From: Serinus canaria | Lineage: Eukaryota; Chordata; Aves; Passeriformes; Fringillidae | Direction of reading: 5' to 3' | Assembly: GCF_022539315.1 (NCBI RefSeq) | Contig: NC_066338.1 | Location: 1,674,001 to 1,738,000, forward strand | Length of the DNA stretch: 64,000 nucleotides | Shown: positions 19,601 through 31,400 of the stretch, one piece after another | Numbering within the stretch: the stretch's first letter is position 1 | Layout: each line of letters starts with the position of its first letter | Position numbers and translations under genes: made by a program | Notes under the pieces: model-generated | The model's database searches: none | What the model was told of the DNA's origin: nothing | What the model saw: only the letters and a program-made list of their open reading frames with translations

Positions 19601-22600
19601 AGAGCAGCCTTCTGGCTCCTAAATTTCCGCATTGTGCATGATGCCTCCCAGGACCAAGCTGGCACCAGTGCCGTGTAAGGTTGGTTTGAGAGTGCCAAGT
19701 ACCTCCTGAAAACTGACTCAAAGAACCAGGGTTGGACAGTCTTGCTTCCAGGAAAAAGGTGCAGCGTTGCGTTGGTGTTCCAGAGTTTGTGGTTCAGAGC
19801 AGCCTTCTGGCCTCTAAAATTCCGCATTGCGCAGGATGCCTCCCAGGACAAAGCTGGCTCCAGTGCCAAGTCAGGCTGGCTTGAGAGTACTAAGTACCTC
19901 CGGAAAACTGACTCCAAGAACAAGCGTTGGTGAGTCTTGCTTCCAGGAAAAAGGTGCAGCGTTGCGTTGGTTTTCCAGGGCTTATGGCTCAGAGCAGCCT
20001 TCTGGCTTTTAAAATTCCGCATATCGCAGGATGCCTCCCAGGACCAAGCTGGCACCAGTGCCAACTTGGGCTGGTTTGAGAGTGCCAAGTACCTCCTGAA
20101 AACTGACACCATCAAATAGGGTTGGTGAGTTTTCCAAACCTGGGAAGCGGGGCAAAGTTTTAGGTCCAGGCTTGTGGCTATGGGCAGCCTCCTGGCTCCT
20201 AAAATTCTGCATTGCGCAGGATGCCTCTCAGGAACAAGCTGGCACCAGTGCCAACTTGGGCTAGTTTGAGAGTGCCAAGTACCTCCTGCAAACTGACACC
20301 ATGAACTAGGGTTGGTGAGTCTTGTTTCCAGGGAAAATGGGCAGCGTTGGTGTTCCAGGGCCTGTGGCTCAGAGCAGCCTTCTGGCTCCTAAAATTCCGC
20401 ATATCGCAGGATGCCTCCCAGGACCAAGCTGGCACCAGTGCCAACTTGGGCTGGTTTGAGAGTGCCAAGTACCTCCTGAAAACTGACACCATCAACTAGG
20501 GTTGGTGAGTTTTTTCCCAGGGAAAAGGGGCGGTTTTTGTGTTCTAGGGGCTGTGGCTCAGAGCAGCCTTCTGGCTTTTAAAATTCCGCATATCGCAGGA
20601 TGCCTCCCAGGACCAAGCTGGCACCAGTGCCAACTTGGGCTAGTTTGAGAGTGCCAAGTACCTCCTGCAAACTGACACCTAGAACCAGGGTTGGTGAGTC
20701 TTGTTTCCCCAAGGAAAAGGGGCGGTTTTTGTGTTCCAGGGGCTGTGGCTCAGAGCAGCCTTCTGGCTCATAAAATTCCGCATATCGCAGGATGCCTCCC
20801 AGGACCAAGCTGGCACCAGTGCCAACTTGGGCTGGTTTGAGAGTGCCAAGTACCTCCTGCAATCTGACACCTAGAACCAGGGTTGGTGAGCTATGTTTCC
20901 AGGGAAAAGGGGCAGCGTTTGTTGTTCCAGGGCCTGTGGCTCAGAGCAGCCTTCTGGCTTTTAAAATTCCGCATTGCGCAGGATGCCTCCCAGGACCAAG
21001 CTGGCACCAGTGCCAACTTGGGCTGGTTTGAGAGTGCCAAGTACCTCCTATAAACTGAATCCTAGAACTAGGGTTGGTGAGTTTTAAAAACCTTGGAAAC
21101 GGGGCAAAGTTTTTGTTCCAGGGCTTGTGGCTCAGAGCAGCCTTCTGGCTCCTAAAATTCTGCATTGCGCAGGAGGCCTCCCAGGACCAAGCTGGCACCA
21201 GTGCCAACTTGGCCTGGTTTGAGAGTGCCAAGTACCTCCTGCAATCTGACACCATGGACCAGGGTTAGTGAGTCTTGTTTCCTGGGAAAAGGGCAGCATT
21301 GTTGTTCCAGGGCTTGTGGCTAAGAGCAGCCTTCTGGCTCCGAAAATTCCCCATTGCGCAGGATGCCTCCCAGACCAGAGCTGGCACCATGACCGACTTG
21401 GCTGGTTTGAGAATGCCATGTACCTCCTGCAATCTGACACCTAGAACCAGGGTTGGTGAGCTTGTTTCCAGGGAAAGGGGCAGCATTGTTGTTCCAGGGC
21501 CTGTGGCTCAGAGCAGCCTTCTGGCTCCTAAAATTCCGCATTGTGCAGGATGCCTCCCAGGACCAAGCTGGCACCAGTGCCAACTTGGGCTGGTTTGAGA
21601 GTGCCAAGTACCTCCTGCAAACTGACACCTAGAACCAGGGTTGGTGAGTCTTGTTTCCAGGAAAACGGGCAGCGTTTTGTGTTCCAGGGCCTGTGGCTCA
21701 GAGCAGCCTTCTGGCTCCTAAAATTCCGCATTGCGCAGGATGCCTCCCAGGACCAGAGCTGGCACCATTGCCAACTTGGCTGGTTTGAGAATGCCATGTA
21801 CCTTCTAAAAACTGACACCATGAACCAGGGTTGGTGAGCTATGTTTCCAGGGAAAAGGGCAGCGTTGTTGTTCCAGGGCCTGTGGCTCGGAGCAGCCTTC
21901 TGGCTCCTAAAATTCCGCATTGCGCAGGATGCCTCCCAGGACCAAGCTGGCACCAGTGCCAACTTGGGCTGGTTTGAGAGTGCCAAGTACCTCCTGCAAA
22001 CTGACACCTAGAACCAGGGTTGGTGAGTCTTGTTTCCCAGGGAAAACGGGCGGTGTTGGTGTTCCAGGGCCTGTGGCTCGGAGCAGCCTTCTGGCTCCTA
22101 AAATTCCGCATATGGCAGGATGCCTCCCAGGACCAAGCTGGCACCAGTGCCAACTTGGGCTGGTTTGAGAGTGCCAAGTACCTCCTGCAAACTGACACCA
22201 TGAACCAGGGTTGGTGAGTTTTATTTCCCAGGGAAAAGGGGCGGTTTTTGTGTTCCAGGGCCGGTGGCTCAGAGCAGCCTTCTGGCTTTTAAAATTCCGC
22301 ATATCGCAGGATGCCTCCCAGGACCAAGCTGGCACCAGTGCCAACTTGGGCTGGTTTGAGAGTGCCAAGTACCTCCTGCAAACTGACACCATGAACTAGG
22401 GTTGGTGAGTTTTGGTTTTCCCAGGGAAAAGGGGCAGCGTTTGTGTTCCAGGGCCTGTGGCTCAGAGCAGCCTTCTGGCTTTTAAAATTCCGCATATCGC
22501 AGGATGCCTCCCAGGACCAAGCTGGCACCAGTGCCAACTTGGGCTGGTTTGAGAGTGCCAAGTACCTCCTGAAATCTGACATCATAGAACCAGGGTTGGT

Positions 22601-22709
22601 GCATCTTGTTTCTCCAGAAAAACGGGCGTTGTTGGTGTTCCATGGACTGGTACTCGGACAGCCTTCTGGCTCCTAAAATTCTGCATTGTGCAGGATGCCT
22701 CCCGCCTGG
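16652..22709 (+). repeat. 191-bp satellite array, segment up to the first gap (about 32 monomers)
   Basis: The left part resembles the preceding segment. From about 20,000 to the gap the monomers become much more uniform, mostly gacaccatgaaccagggttgg plus cagggaaaacgggcagcgttg boxes with a gcatatcgcaggatgcc variant, suggesting a recently amplified core. A shortened monomer is visible at 19,320-19,345, where about 50 bp is missing between ctccagtgcc and agaactagg. The last bases before the gap (gcctcccgcctgg) depart from the monomer. Confidence 0.95.
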
Positions 22710-23209
22710 NNNNNNNNNNNNNNNNNNNNNNNNNNNNNNNNNNNNNNNNNNNNNNNNNNNNNNNNNNNNNNNNNNNNNNNNNNNNNNNNNNNNNNNNNNN
22801 NNNNNNNNNNNNNNNNNNNNNNNNNNNNNNNNNNNNNNNNNNNNNNNNNNNNNNNNNNNNNNNNNNNNNNNNNNNNNNNNNNNNNNNNNNNNNNNNNNNN
22901 NNNNNNNNNNNNNNNNNNNNNNNNNNNNNNNNNNNNNNNNNNNNNNNNNNNNNNNNNNNNNNNNNNNNNNNNNNNNNNNNNNNNNNNNNNNNNNNNNNNN
23001 NNNNNNNNNNNNNNNNNNNNNNNNNNNNNNNNNNNNNNNNNNNNNNNNNNNNNNNNNNNNNNNNNNNNNNNNNNNNNNNNNNNNNNNNNNNNNNNNNNNN
23101 NNNNNNNNNNNNNNNNNNNNNNNNNNNNNNNNNNNNNNNNNNNNNNNNNNNNNNNNNNNNNNNNNNNNNNNNNNNNNNNNNNNNNNNNNNNNNNNNNNNN
23201 NNNNNNNNN
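22710..23209. other. Assembly gap, exactly 500 N
   Basis: The fixed 500-N run is a scaffolding placeholder of unknown true size. Open frames crossing it are meaningless. Satellite in the same orientation continues on both sides. Confidence 0.99.
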
Positions 23210-23261
23210 GCTCCTAAAATTCCGCATTGTGCAGGATGCCTCCCAGGACCAAGCTGACACC
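23210..23261 (+). repeat. 191-bp satellite fragment between gap and solo LTR copy 2
   Basis: A 52-bp monomer piece runs from ctcctaaaattccgcattg to ctgacacc. The last six bases (gacacc) are the left target duplication with one change from ggcacc. Confidence 0.9.
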
Positions 23262-23647
23262 TATTACAGGGGTTTTCTGAGGTCTCAGGGTGAGGGAAGA
23301 GATGACAACCTTGACTCCATGTATCAGAAGGCTTTGATTTATTATAAAATGTTATATAAGATATAGAAACTGTACTAAAAGAGTAAAGAGAAAGGTTTCA
23401 CTACAAGGCTAAGCTAAGAGTAGCATAGGAATGTGTAAACTGAAGTCTTCTCAGCCCGAGACAGGCCGAACAGGTGAATTGGGATAGGCTCTTAATTGCA
23501 AACAGTTTGACGGGGTCAATCACAGATTTTCCCGGGGCATTCCACAGCCGTAGATAAGAATTGTTTACCGGTATTCCTGACGCTACTCAGCTCTAAGGAA
23601 AGGAAAAATCCTAAGTAAAGGATTTTTCATAAAATATGTTAGCAACA
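23262..23647 (-). mobile_element. Solo LTR copy 2 (386 bp)
   Basis: It has the same ends and the same insertion base in the monomer as copy 1 (tattacagg on the left, gcaaca then ggcacc on the right). It differs from copy 1 at scattered positions such as gtgagggaagagatgac and gccgtagataag, so it is a diverged paralogue rather than an assembly duplicate. Confidence 0.85.
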
Positions 23648-24650
23648 GGCACCAGTGCCAACTTGGGCTTGGTTTGAGAGTGCCAAGTACCTCCTGAAAA
23701 CTGACACCTAGAACCAGGGTTGGTGAGTCTTGATTCTCCAGGAAAACGGGCGCTGTTGGTGTTCCAGGGCCCGTGGCTCTGAGCAGCCTTCTGGCTCAAA
23801 CAATTCCGCATTGCGCAGGATGCCTCCCAGACGCAAGTTGGCACCAGTGCCAACTTGGGCTGATTTGAGAATGCCAAGTACCTACTGCAATCTGAAACCT
23901 AGAACCAGGGTTGGTGAGCTGTGTTTCCAGGGAAAAGGGGCAGCGTTGGTTGTTCCAGGGCCTGTGGCTCGGAGCATCCTACTCTCTCCTAAAATTCCGC
24001 ATTGCGCAGGATGCCTCCCAGACACAAGCTGGCAGCAGTGCCAACATGGGCTTTTTTGAGAGTGCCAAGTACCTCCTGCAAACTGACTCCTAAAACTAGG
24101 GTTGTTGAGATTTCCAAACCTGGGAAATGGGGCAAAGATTTTGTTCCAGGGCTTGTGGCTCGAAGCAGCCTTCTGGCTCCTAAAATTCCGCATTGCGCAG
24201 GACAAAGCTGGCACCAGTGCCCACTTGGGCTTGTTTGAGAGTGCCAAGTACCTCCTGCAAACTGACCCCTAGAACCACGGTTGGTGCGTCTTGTTTCTCC
24301 AGGAAAACAGTCGTTGTTGGCGTTCCAGGGCCTGGTACTCGTAGCAGCCTTGTGGCTCCTAAAATTCTGCATTGCGCAGGATGCCTCCCAGGACCAAGCT
24401 GGCACCAGTGGCAACTCTGGCGCTGTTGAGAATGCCAAGTACCTCCTGTAAACTGACTCCAAGAACCAGGGTTGGTGAGTCTTGTTTCCAGGGAAAACAG
24501 GCAGCATTTCGTTGGTGTTCCAGGGCTTGTGGCTCGGAGCAGCCTTCTGGCTCCTAAAATTCCGCATTTTGCATGATGCCTCCCAGGACCAAGCTGGCAC
24601 CAGTGCCAACTTGGGCTGGTTTGAGAGTGCCAAGAACCTCCTGAAAACTG

Positions 24651-25605
24651 ACTCCTAGAACTAGGGTTGGTGAGTTTTCCAAACCTGGGAAATGGGGCAA
24701 AGATTTTGTTCCAGGGCCTGGTACTCGGAGCAGCCTTCTGGCTCCTAAAATTCTGCATTGCGCAGGATGCCTCCCAGGACCATGCTGGCAGCAGTGACAA
24801 CTTGGGCTGGTTTGAGAGTGCCAAGTACCTCCTGAAAACTGAGTCCAAAACGAGGTTTGGTTAGTCTCGCTTCCAGGGAAATGGTGCAGCGTTGCGTTGG
24901 TGTTCCAGGGCCTTTGGCTCGGAGCAGCCTTCTGGCTCAAAAAATTCTGCATTGTGCGGTGGCCTCCCAGAGGCAAGCTGGCACCAGTGCCAAGTCAGGC
25001 TGGTTTGAGAGTGCCAAGTACCTCCTGCAGTCTGACACCAAGAACCAGGGCTAGTGAGCTTTGTTTCCAGGGAAAGGGGCGGTATTGGTGATCCAGGGCC
25101 TGTGGCTCAGATCAGCCTTCTGGCTCAAAAATTCCGCATTGTGCAGGATGCCTCCCAGGACCAAGCTGGCACCCGTGCCAACTCTGGCTTGTTTGAGAGT
25201 GCCAAGTACCTCCTGCAAACTGACCCCTAGAACCAGGGTTGGTGAGTCTTGTTTCTCCAGGAAAACAGGCGGTGTTGGTGTTCCAGGGCTTGTGGCTCTG
25301 AGCAGCCTTCTGGCTCAAAAAATGCCGCATTGCACAGGATGCCTTTCAGACGCAAGCAGCCACCAGTGCCAATTTGGGCTGGTTTGAGAGTGCCAAGTAC
25401 CTCCTGCAATCTGAAACCTAGAACCAGGGTTGGTGAGCTATGTTTCCAGGGAAAAGGGGCAGCGTTGGTTGTTCCAGGTCCAGTGGCTCGGAGCATCCTA
25501 CTCTCTCCGAAAATTCCGCATTGCGCAGGATGCCACCCAGATGCAAGCTGGCAGCAGTGCCAACTTGGGCTTTTTTGAGAGTGCCAAGTACCTCCTGCAA
25601 ACTGA
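24651..25605 (+). repeat. Five-monomer higher-order unit, copy A
   Basis: Five consecutive monomers have variable boxes of types alpha (about 24,673), epsilon (24,865), delta (25,055), beta (25,249) and gamma (25,437). The same five in the same order recur about 2.88 kb downstream, close to 15 monomers. Confidence 0.7.
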
Positions 25606-27529
25606 CTCCTAGAACTAGGGTTAATGAGATTTCCAAACCTGGGAAATGGGGCAAAGATTTTGTTCCAGGGCTTGTGGCTCAGAGCAGCCTTCCGGCTCCT
25701 AAAATTCCGCATTGCGCAGGATGCCTCCCAGGACCAAGCTGGCACCAGTGCCAAATCTGGCTGGTTTTAGAGTGCCAAGTACCTCCTGTAAATTGACACC
25801 TAGAACCAGGGTTGGTGCGTCTTGTTTCTCCAGGAAAACGGGCGTTGTTGTTGTTCCAGGGCCTGGTACTCGTAGCAGCCTTGTGGCTCCTAAAATTCTG
25901 CATTGCGCAGGATGCCTCCCAGGACCAAGCTGGCACCAGTGGCAACTCTGGATGGATTGAGAGTGCCAAGTACCTCCTGAATACTGACACCTAGAACCAT
26001 GGTTGGTGAGTCTTTCTTCTAGGGAAAAGGTGCAGTGTTGTGTTGGTGTTCCAGGGCTTGTGGCTCAGAGCAGCCTTCTGGCTCCTGAAATTCCGCATTG
26101 CGCAGGATGGCTCCGAGGACCAAGCTGGCACCAGTGCCAACTTGGGCTGGTTTGACATTTTCAAGTACCTCCTGAATACTGACACCTAGAACCATGGTTG
26201 GTGAGTTTTCCAAACCTGGGAAATGGGGCAAAGATTTTGTTCCAGGGCCTGGTACTCGGAGCAGCCTTCTGGCTCCTAAAATTCTGCATTGCGCAGGATG
26301 CTTCCCAGGACCAAGCTGGCACCAGTGCAAACTTGGGCTGGTTTGACATTTTCAAGTACCTCCTGAAAATTGAGTCCAAAACGAGGTTTGGTTAGTCTCG
26401 CTTCCAGGGAAAAGGTGCAGTGTTGTGTTGGTGTTCCAGGGCTTGTGGCTCAGAGCAGCCTTCTGGCTCCTGATATTCCGCTTTGCGCAGGATGGCTCCG
26501 AGGACCAAGCTGGCACTAGTGCCGACTCTGGCTGGTTTGAGAGTGCCAACTACCTCCTGCAAACTGACGCCTAGAATCAGAGTTGGTGAGCCGTTTTTCT
26601 TCAGGAAAATGGGCAATGTTTGTGTTTCAGGGCCTGTGGCTCTGAGCAGCCTTCTGGCTCAAAAAATTCCGCATTGCGCATGTTGCCTCACAGACCCAAG
26701 CTGGCACCAGTGCCAACTTGGGCTGGTTTGAGAGTTCCAAGTACCTCCTGCAAACTGACCCCTAGAACCAGGGTTAGTGAGCTTTGTTTCCAGGGAAAAG
26801 GGGCAGCGTTGGTTGTTCAAGGGCCTGTGGCTCGGAGCATCCTACTCTCTCCTAAAATTCCGCATTGCGCAGGATGCCACAAAGACGCAAGCTGGCAGCA
26901 GTGCCAACTTGGGCTTTTATGAGAGTGACAAGTACCTCCTGCAAACTGACTCCTAGAACTAGGGTTGGTGAGATTTCCAAACCTGGAAAATGGGGCAAAG
27001 ATTTTGTTCCAGGGCTTGTGGCTCAGAGTAGCCTTCTGGCTCAAAAAATTCCGCATTGCGCAGGACGCCTCCCAGGGGCAAGCTGGCACCAGTGCCCAAT
27101 CTGGCTGGTTTTAGAGTGCCAAGTACCTCCTGTAAATTGACACCTAGAACCAGGGTTGGTGCGTCTTGTTTCTCCAGGAAAACGGGCGTTGTTGTTGTTC
27201 CAGGGCCTGGTACTCGTAGTAGCCTTGTGGCTCCTAAAATTCTGCATTGCGCAGGATGCCTCCCAGGACCAAGCTGGCACCAGTGGCAACTCTGGATGGA
27301 TTGAGAGTGCCAAGTACCTCCTGTAAACTGACACCATGAACCAGCTTTGGAGAATCTTGTTTCCAGGGAAAACGGGCAGCGTTGCGTTGGTGTTCCAGGG
27401 CTTGTGGCTCAGGGCAGCCTTCTGGCTCTTAAAATTCCGCATTGCGCAGGATGCCTCCCAGGACCAAGCTGGCACCAGTGCCAACTTGGGCTGGTTTGAG
27501 AGTGCCAAGTACCTCCTGCAAACTGACTC

Positions 27530-28485
27530 CAAGAACTAGGGTTGGTGAGTTTTCCAAACCTGGGAAATGGGGCAAAGATTTTGTTCCAGGGCCTGGTACT
27601 CGGAGCAGCCTTCTGGCTCCTAAAATTCTGCATTGCGCAGGATGCCTCCCAGGACCAAGCTGGCACCAGTGCCAACTTGGGCTGTTTTGAGAGTGCCAAG
27701 TACCTCCTGAAAACTGAGTCCAAAACAAGGTTTGGTTAGTCTCGCCTCCAGGGAAATGGCGCAGCGTTGCGTTGGTGCTCCAGGGCCTTTGGCTCGGAGC
27801 AGCCTTCTGGCTCAAAAAATACTGCATTGCGCGGTGGCCTCCCAGAGGCAAGCTGGCACCAGTGCCAAGTCAGGCTGGTTTGAGAGTGCCAAGTACCTGT
27901 ACCTCCTGCAGTCTAACACCATGAACCAGGGCTAGTGAGCTTTGTTTCCAGTGAAAGGGGCGGTATTGGTGATCCAGGGCCTGTGGCTCAGAGCAGCCTT
28001 CTGGCTCTTAAAATTCCGCATTGTGCAGGATGTCTCCCAGGACCAAGCTGGCACCCGTGCCAACTCTGGCTTGTTTGAGAGTGCCAAGTACCTCCTGCAA
28101 ACTGACCCCTAGAACCAGGGTTGGTGAGTCTTGTTTCTCCAGGAAAACGGGCGGTGTTGGTGTTCCAGGGCTTGTGGCTCTGAGCAGCCTTCTGGCTCAA
28201 AAAATGCCGCATTGCACAGGAAGCCTCCCAGACGTAAGCTGCCACCAGTGCCAATTTGGGCTGGTTTGAGAGTGCCAAGTACCTCCTGCAATCTGAAACC
28301 TAGAACCAGGGTTGGTGAGCTATGTTTCCAGGGAAAAGGGGCAGCATTGGTTGTTCCAAGGCCTGTGGCTCGGAGCATCCTACTCTCTCCTAAAATTCCG
28401 CATTGTGCCGGATGCCCCCCAGACGCAAGATTGCAGCAGTGCCATCTTGGGCTTGTTTGAGAGTGCCAAGTACCTCCTGCAAACT
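27530..28485 (+). repeat. Five-monomer higher-order unit, copy B
   Basis: Alpha (about 27,552), epsilon (27,742), delta (27,940), beta (28,131) and gamma (28,318) boxes follow in the order of copy A, with diagnostic shared variants such as gagtccaaaac, gcggtggcctccc and ccaagtcaggctgg. It contains the local 9-bp insertion near 27,900, which copy A lacks. Confidence 0.7.
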
Positions 28486-31400
28486 GACTCCTAGAACTAG
28501 GGTTGTTGAGTTTTCCAAACCTGGGAATTGAGGCAAAGTTTTTGTTCCAGGGCTTGTGGGTCGGAGCAGCCTTCTGGCTCCTTAAATTCTGCATTGCGCA
28601 GGATGCCTCCCAGGACCAAGCTGGCACCAGTGCCAATTTGGGCTGGTTTGAGAGTGCCAAGTACCTCCTGCAATCTGAAACCTAGAACCAGGGTTGGTGA
28701 GTTATGTTTCCAGGGAAAAGGGGCACATTTGGTTGTTCCAGGGCCTGTGGCTCGGAGCATCCTACTCTCTCCTAAAATTCCGCATTGCGCAGGATGCCTC
28801 CCAGACACAAGCTGGCAGCAGTGCCAACTTGGGCTTTTTGAGAGTGCCAAGTACCTCCTGCAAACTGACTCCTAGAACTAGGGTTGTTGAGTTTTCCAAA
28901 CCTGGGAATTGAGGCAAAGTTTTTGTTCCAGGGCTTGTGGGTCGGAGCAGCCTTCTGGCTCTTAAAATTCCGCATTGCCCTGGATGCCTCCCAGGACCAA
29001 GCTGGCACCAGTGCCAACTCTGGCTGGTTTGAGAGTGCCAAGTACCTCCTGAAATGACACCTAGAACCAGGGTTGGTGCGTCTTGTTTCTCCAGGAAAAC
29101 GGGCGTTGTTGGTGTTCCAGGGCCTGGTGCTCGGAGCAGCCTTCTGGCTCCTAAAATTCTGCATTGCGCAGGATGCCTCCCAGGACCAAGCTGGCACCAG
29201 TGGCAACTCTGGATGGATTGAGAGTCCCAAGTACCTCCTGAAAACTGACACCATGAACCAACGTTGGTGAGTCTTGTTTCCTTGGAAAACTGGCAGTGTT
29301 GCTTTGGCGTTTCAGGGCTTGTGGCTCGGAGCAGCCTTCTGGCTCCTAAAATTCCGCATTTTGCATGATGCCTCCCAGGACCAAGCTGGCACCAGTGCCA
29401 ACTTGGGCTGGTTTGAGAGTGCCAAGTACCTCCTGCAAACTGACTCCTAGAACTAGGGTTGGTGAGTTTTCCAACCTGGGAAATGGGGCAAAGATTTTGT
29501 TCCAGGGCCTGGTGGCTCGGAGCAGCCTTCTGGCTCCTAAAATTCCGCATTGCGCAGGAAGACTCCAAGGACCAAGCTGGCACCAGTGCCAACTTGGGCT
29601 GGTTTGAGAGTGCCAAGTACCTCCTGAAAACTGAGTCCCAGAACGAGGGTTGGTTATCCTCGCTTCCAGGGAAAAGGGTCAGCGTTGCGTTGGTGTTCCA
29701 GGGCCTGTGGCTCAGAGCAGCCTTCTGGCTCCTAAAATTCCACATTGCGTGGGACGACTCCCAGAGGCAAGCTGGCAGCAGTGCCAACTTGGGCTGGTTG
29801 TAGAGTGCCAAGTACCTCCTGCAATCTGACACCATGAATCAGGGCAAGTGAGCTTTGTTTCCAGGGAAAGGGGCGGCATTGATGATCCAGGGCCTGTGGC
29901 TCAGAGCAGCCTTCTGGGTCCAAAAATTCTGCATTGGGCAAGATGCCTCCCAGGACCAAGCTGGCACCAGTGCCAACTCTGGCTGGTTTGAGAGAGCCAA
30001 TTACCTCCTGCAAACTGACCCCTAGAACTAGGGGTTGGTGCGTCTTGTTTCTAGAGGAAAACGGGCGGTGTTGGTGTTCCTGGGCCTGGTTCTCGTAGCA
30101 GACTTCTGGCTCCTAAAATTCCGCATTGCGCTGGATGCCTTCCAGACGTAAGCTGGCACCAGTGGAAACCTGGGCTGGATTGAGAGTGACAAGTACCTCC
30201 TGCAAACTGACCCCTAGAACCAGGGTTGGTGAGCTATGTTACCAGGGAAAAGGGGCAGCGTTGGTTGTTTCTGGGCCTGTGGCTCAGAGCATCCTAATCT
30301 CTCCTAAAATTCCGCATTGCGCAGGATGCCTCCCAGACGCAAGCTGGCAGCAGTGCCAACATGGGATTGTTGAGAGTGCCAAGTACCTCCTGCAAACTGA
30401 CTCCTAGAACTAGGGTTGGTGAGTTTTCCAAACCTGGGAAATGAGGCAAAGTTTTTGTTCCAGGGCCTGTGGCTCTGAGCAGCCTTCTGGCTCTTAAAAT
30501 TCCGCATTGCGCAGGATGCCTCCCAGGACCAAGCTGGCACCAGTGCCAGCTTGGGCTGGTTTGAGAGTGCCAAGTACCTCCTGAAAACTGACTCCTAGAA
30601 CTAGGGTTGGTGAGTTTTCCAAACCTGGGAAATGGGGCAAAGATTTTGTTCCAGGGCCTGGTACTCGAAGCAGCCTTCTGGCTCCTAAAATTCTGCATAG
30701 CGCAGGATGCCTCCCAGGAAAAAGCTGGCACCAGTGCCAACTCTGGCTGGATTGGGAGTGCCAAGTACCTCCTGAAAACTGAGTCCAAGAAACAGGGTTG
30801 GTTGTCTCGCTTCCAGGGAATAGGTGCAGTTTTGCGTTGGAGTTCCAGGGCTTGTGGCTCGGAGCAGCCTTCTGGCTCAAAAATTTCCGCATTGCGCGGG
30901 ACGCCTCCCAGAGGCAAGCTGGCACCAGTGACAAGTCAGGCGGGTTTGAGAGTGCCAAGTACCTCCTGCAGTCTGACACCTAGAACCAGGGTTGGTGCGT
31001 CTTGTTTCTCCAGGAAAACGGGTGGTGTTGGTGTTCCAGGGCTTGTGGCTCTGAGCAGCCTTCTGGCTCAAACAATTCCGCATTGCGAAGGATGCCTCCC
31101 AGGACCAAGCTGGCACCAGTGCCAATTTGGGATGGTTTGAGAGTGCCAAGTACCTCCTCCAATCTGAAACCTAGAACCAGGGTTGGTGAGCTATGTTTCC
31201 AGGGAAAAGGGGTAGCATTAGTCGTTCCAGGGCCTGTGACTCGGAGCATCCTACTCTCTCCTAAAATTCCGCATTGCGCAGGATGCCACCCAGATGCAAG
31301 CTGGCAGCAGTGCCATCTTGGGCTAGTTTGAGAGTGCCAAGTACCTCCTGCAAACTGACTCCTAGAACTAGGGTTGGTGAGTTTTCCAAACCTGGGAAAT

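Noticed and set aside
22606..23366. Open frames spanning the first N run
   Set aside because: Translation through N is meaningless.
28762..29835. Minus-strand 357-codon frame in the 191-bp satellite
   Set aside because: It crosses several monomers, passing through all three phases of the same repeat. The minus strand simply lacks stops in that stretch. No codon-level conservation is visible.
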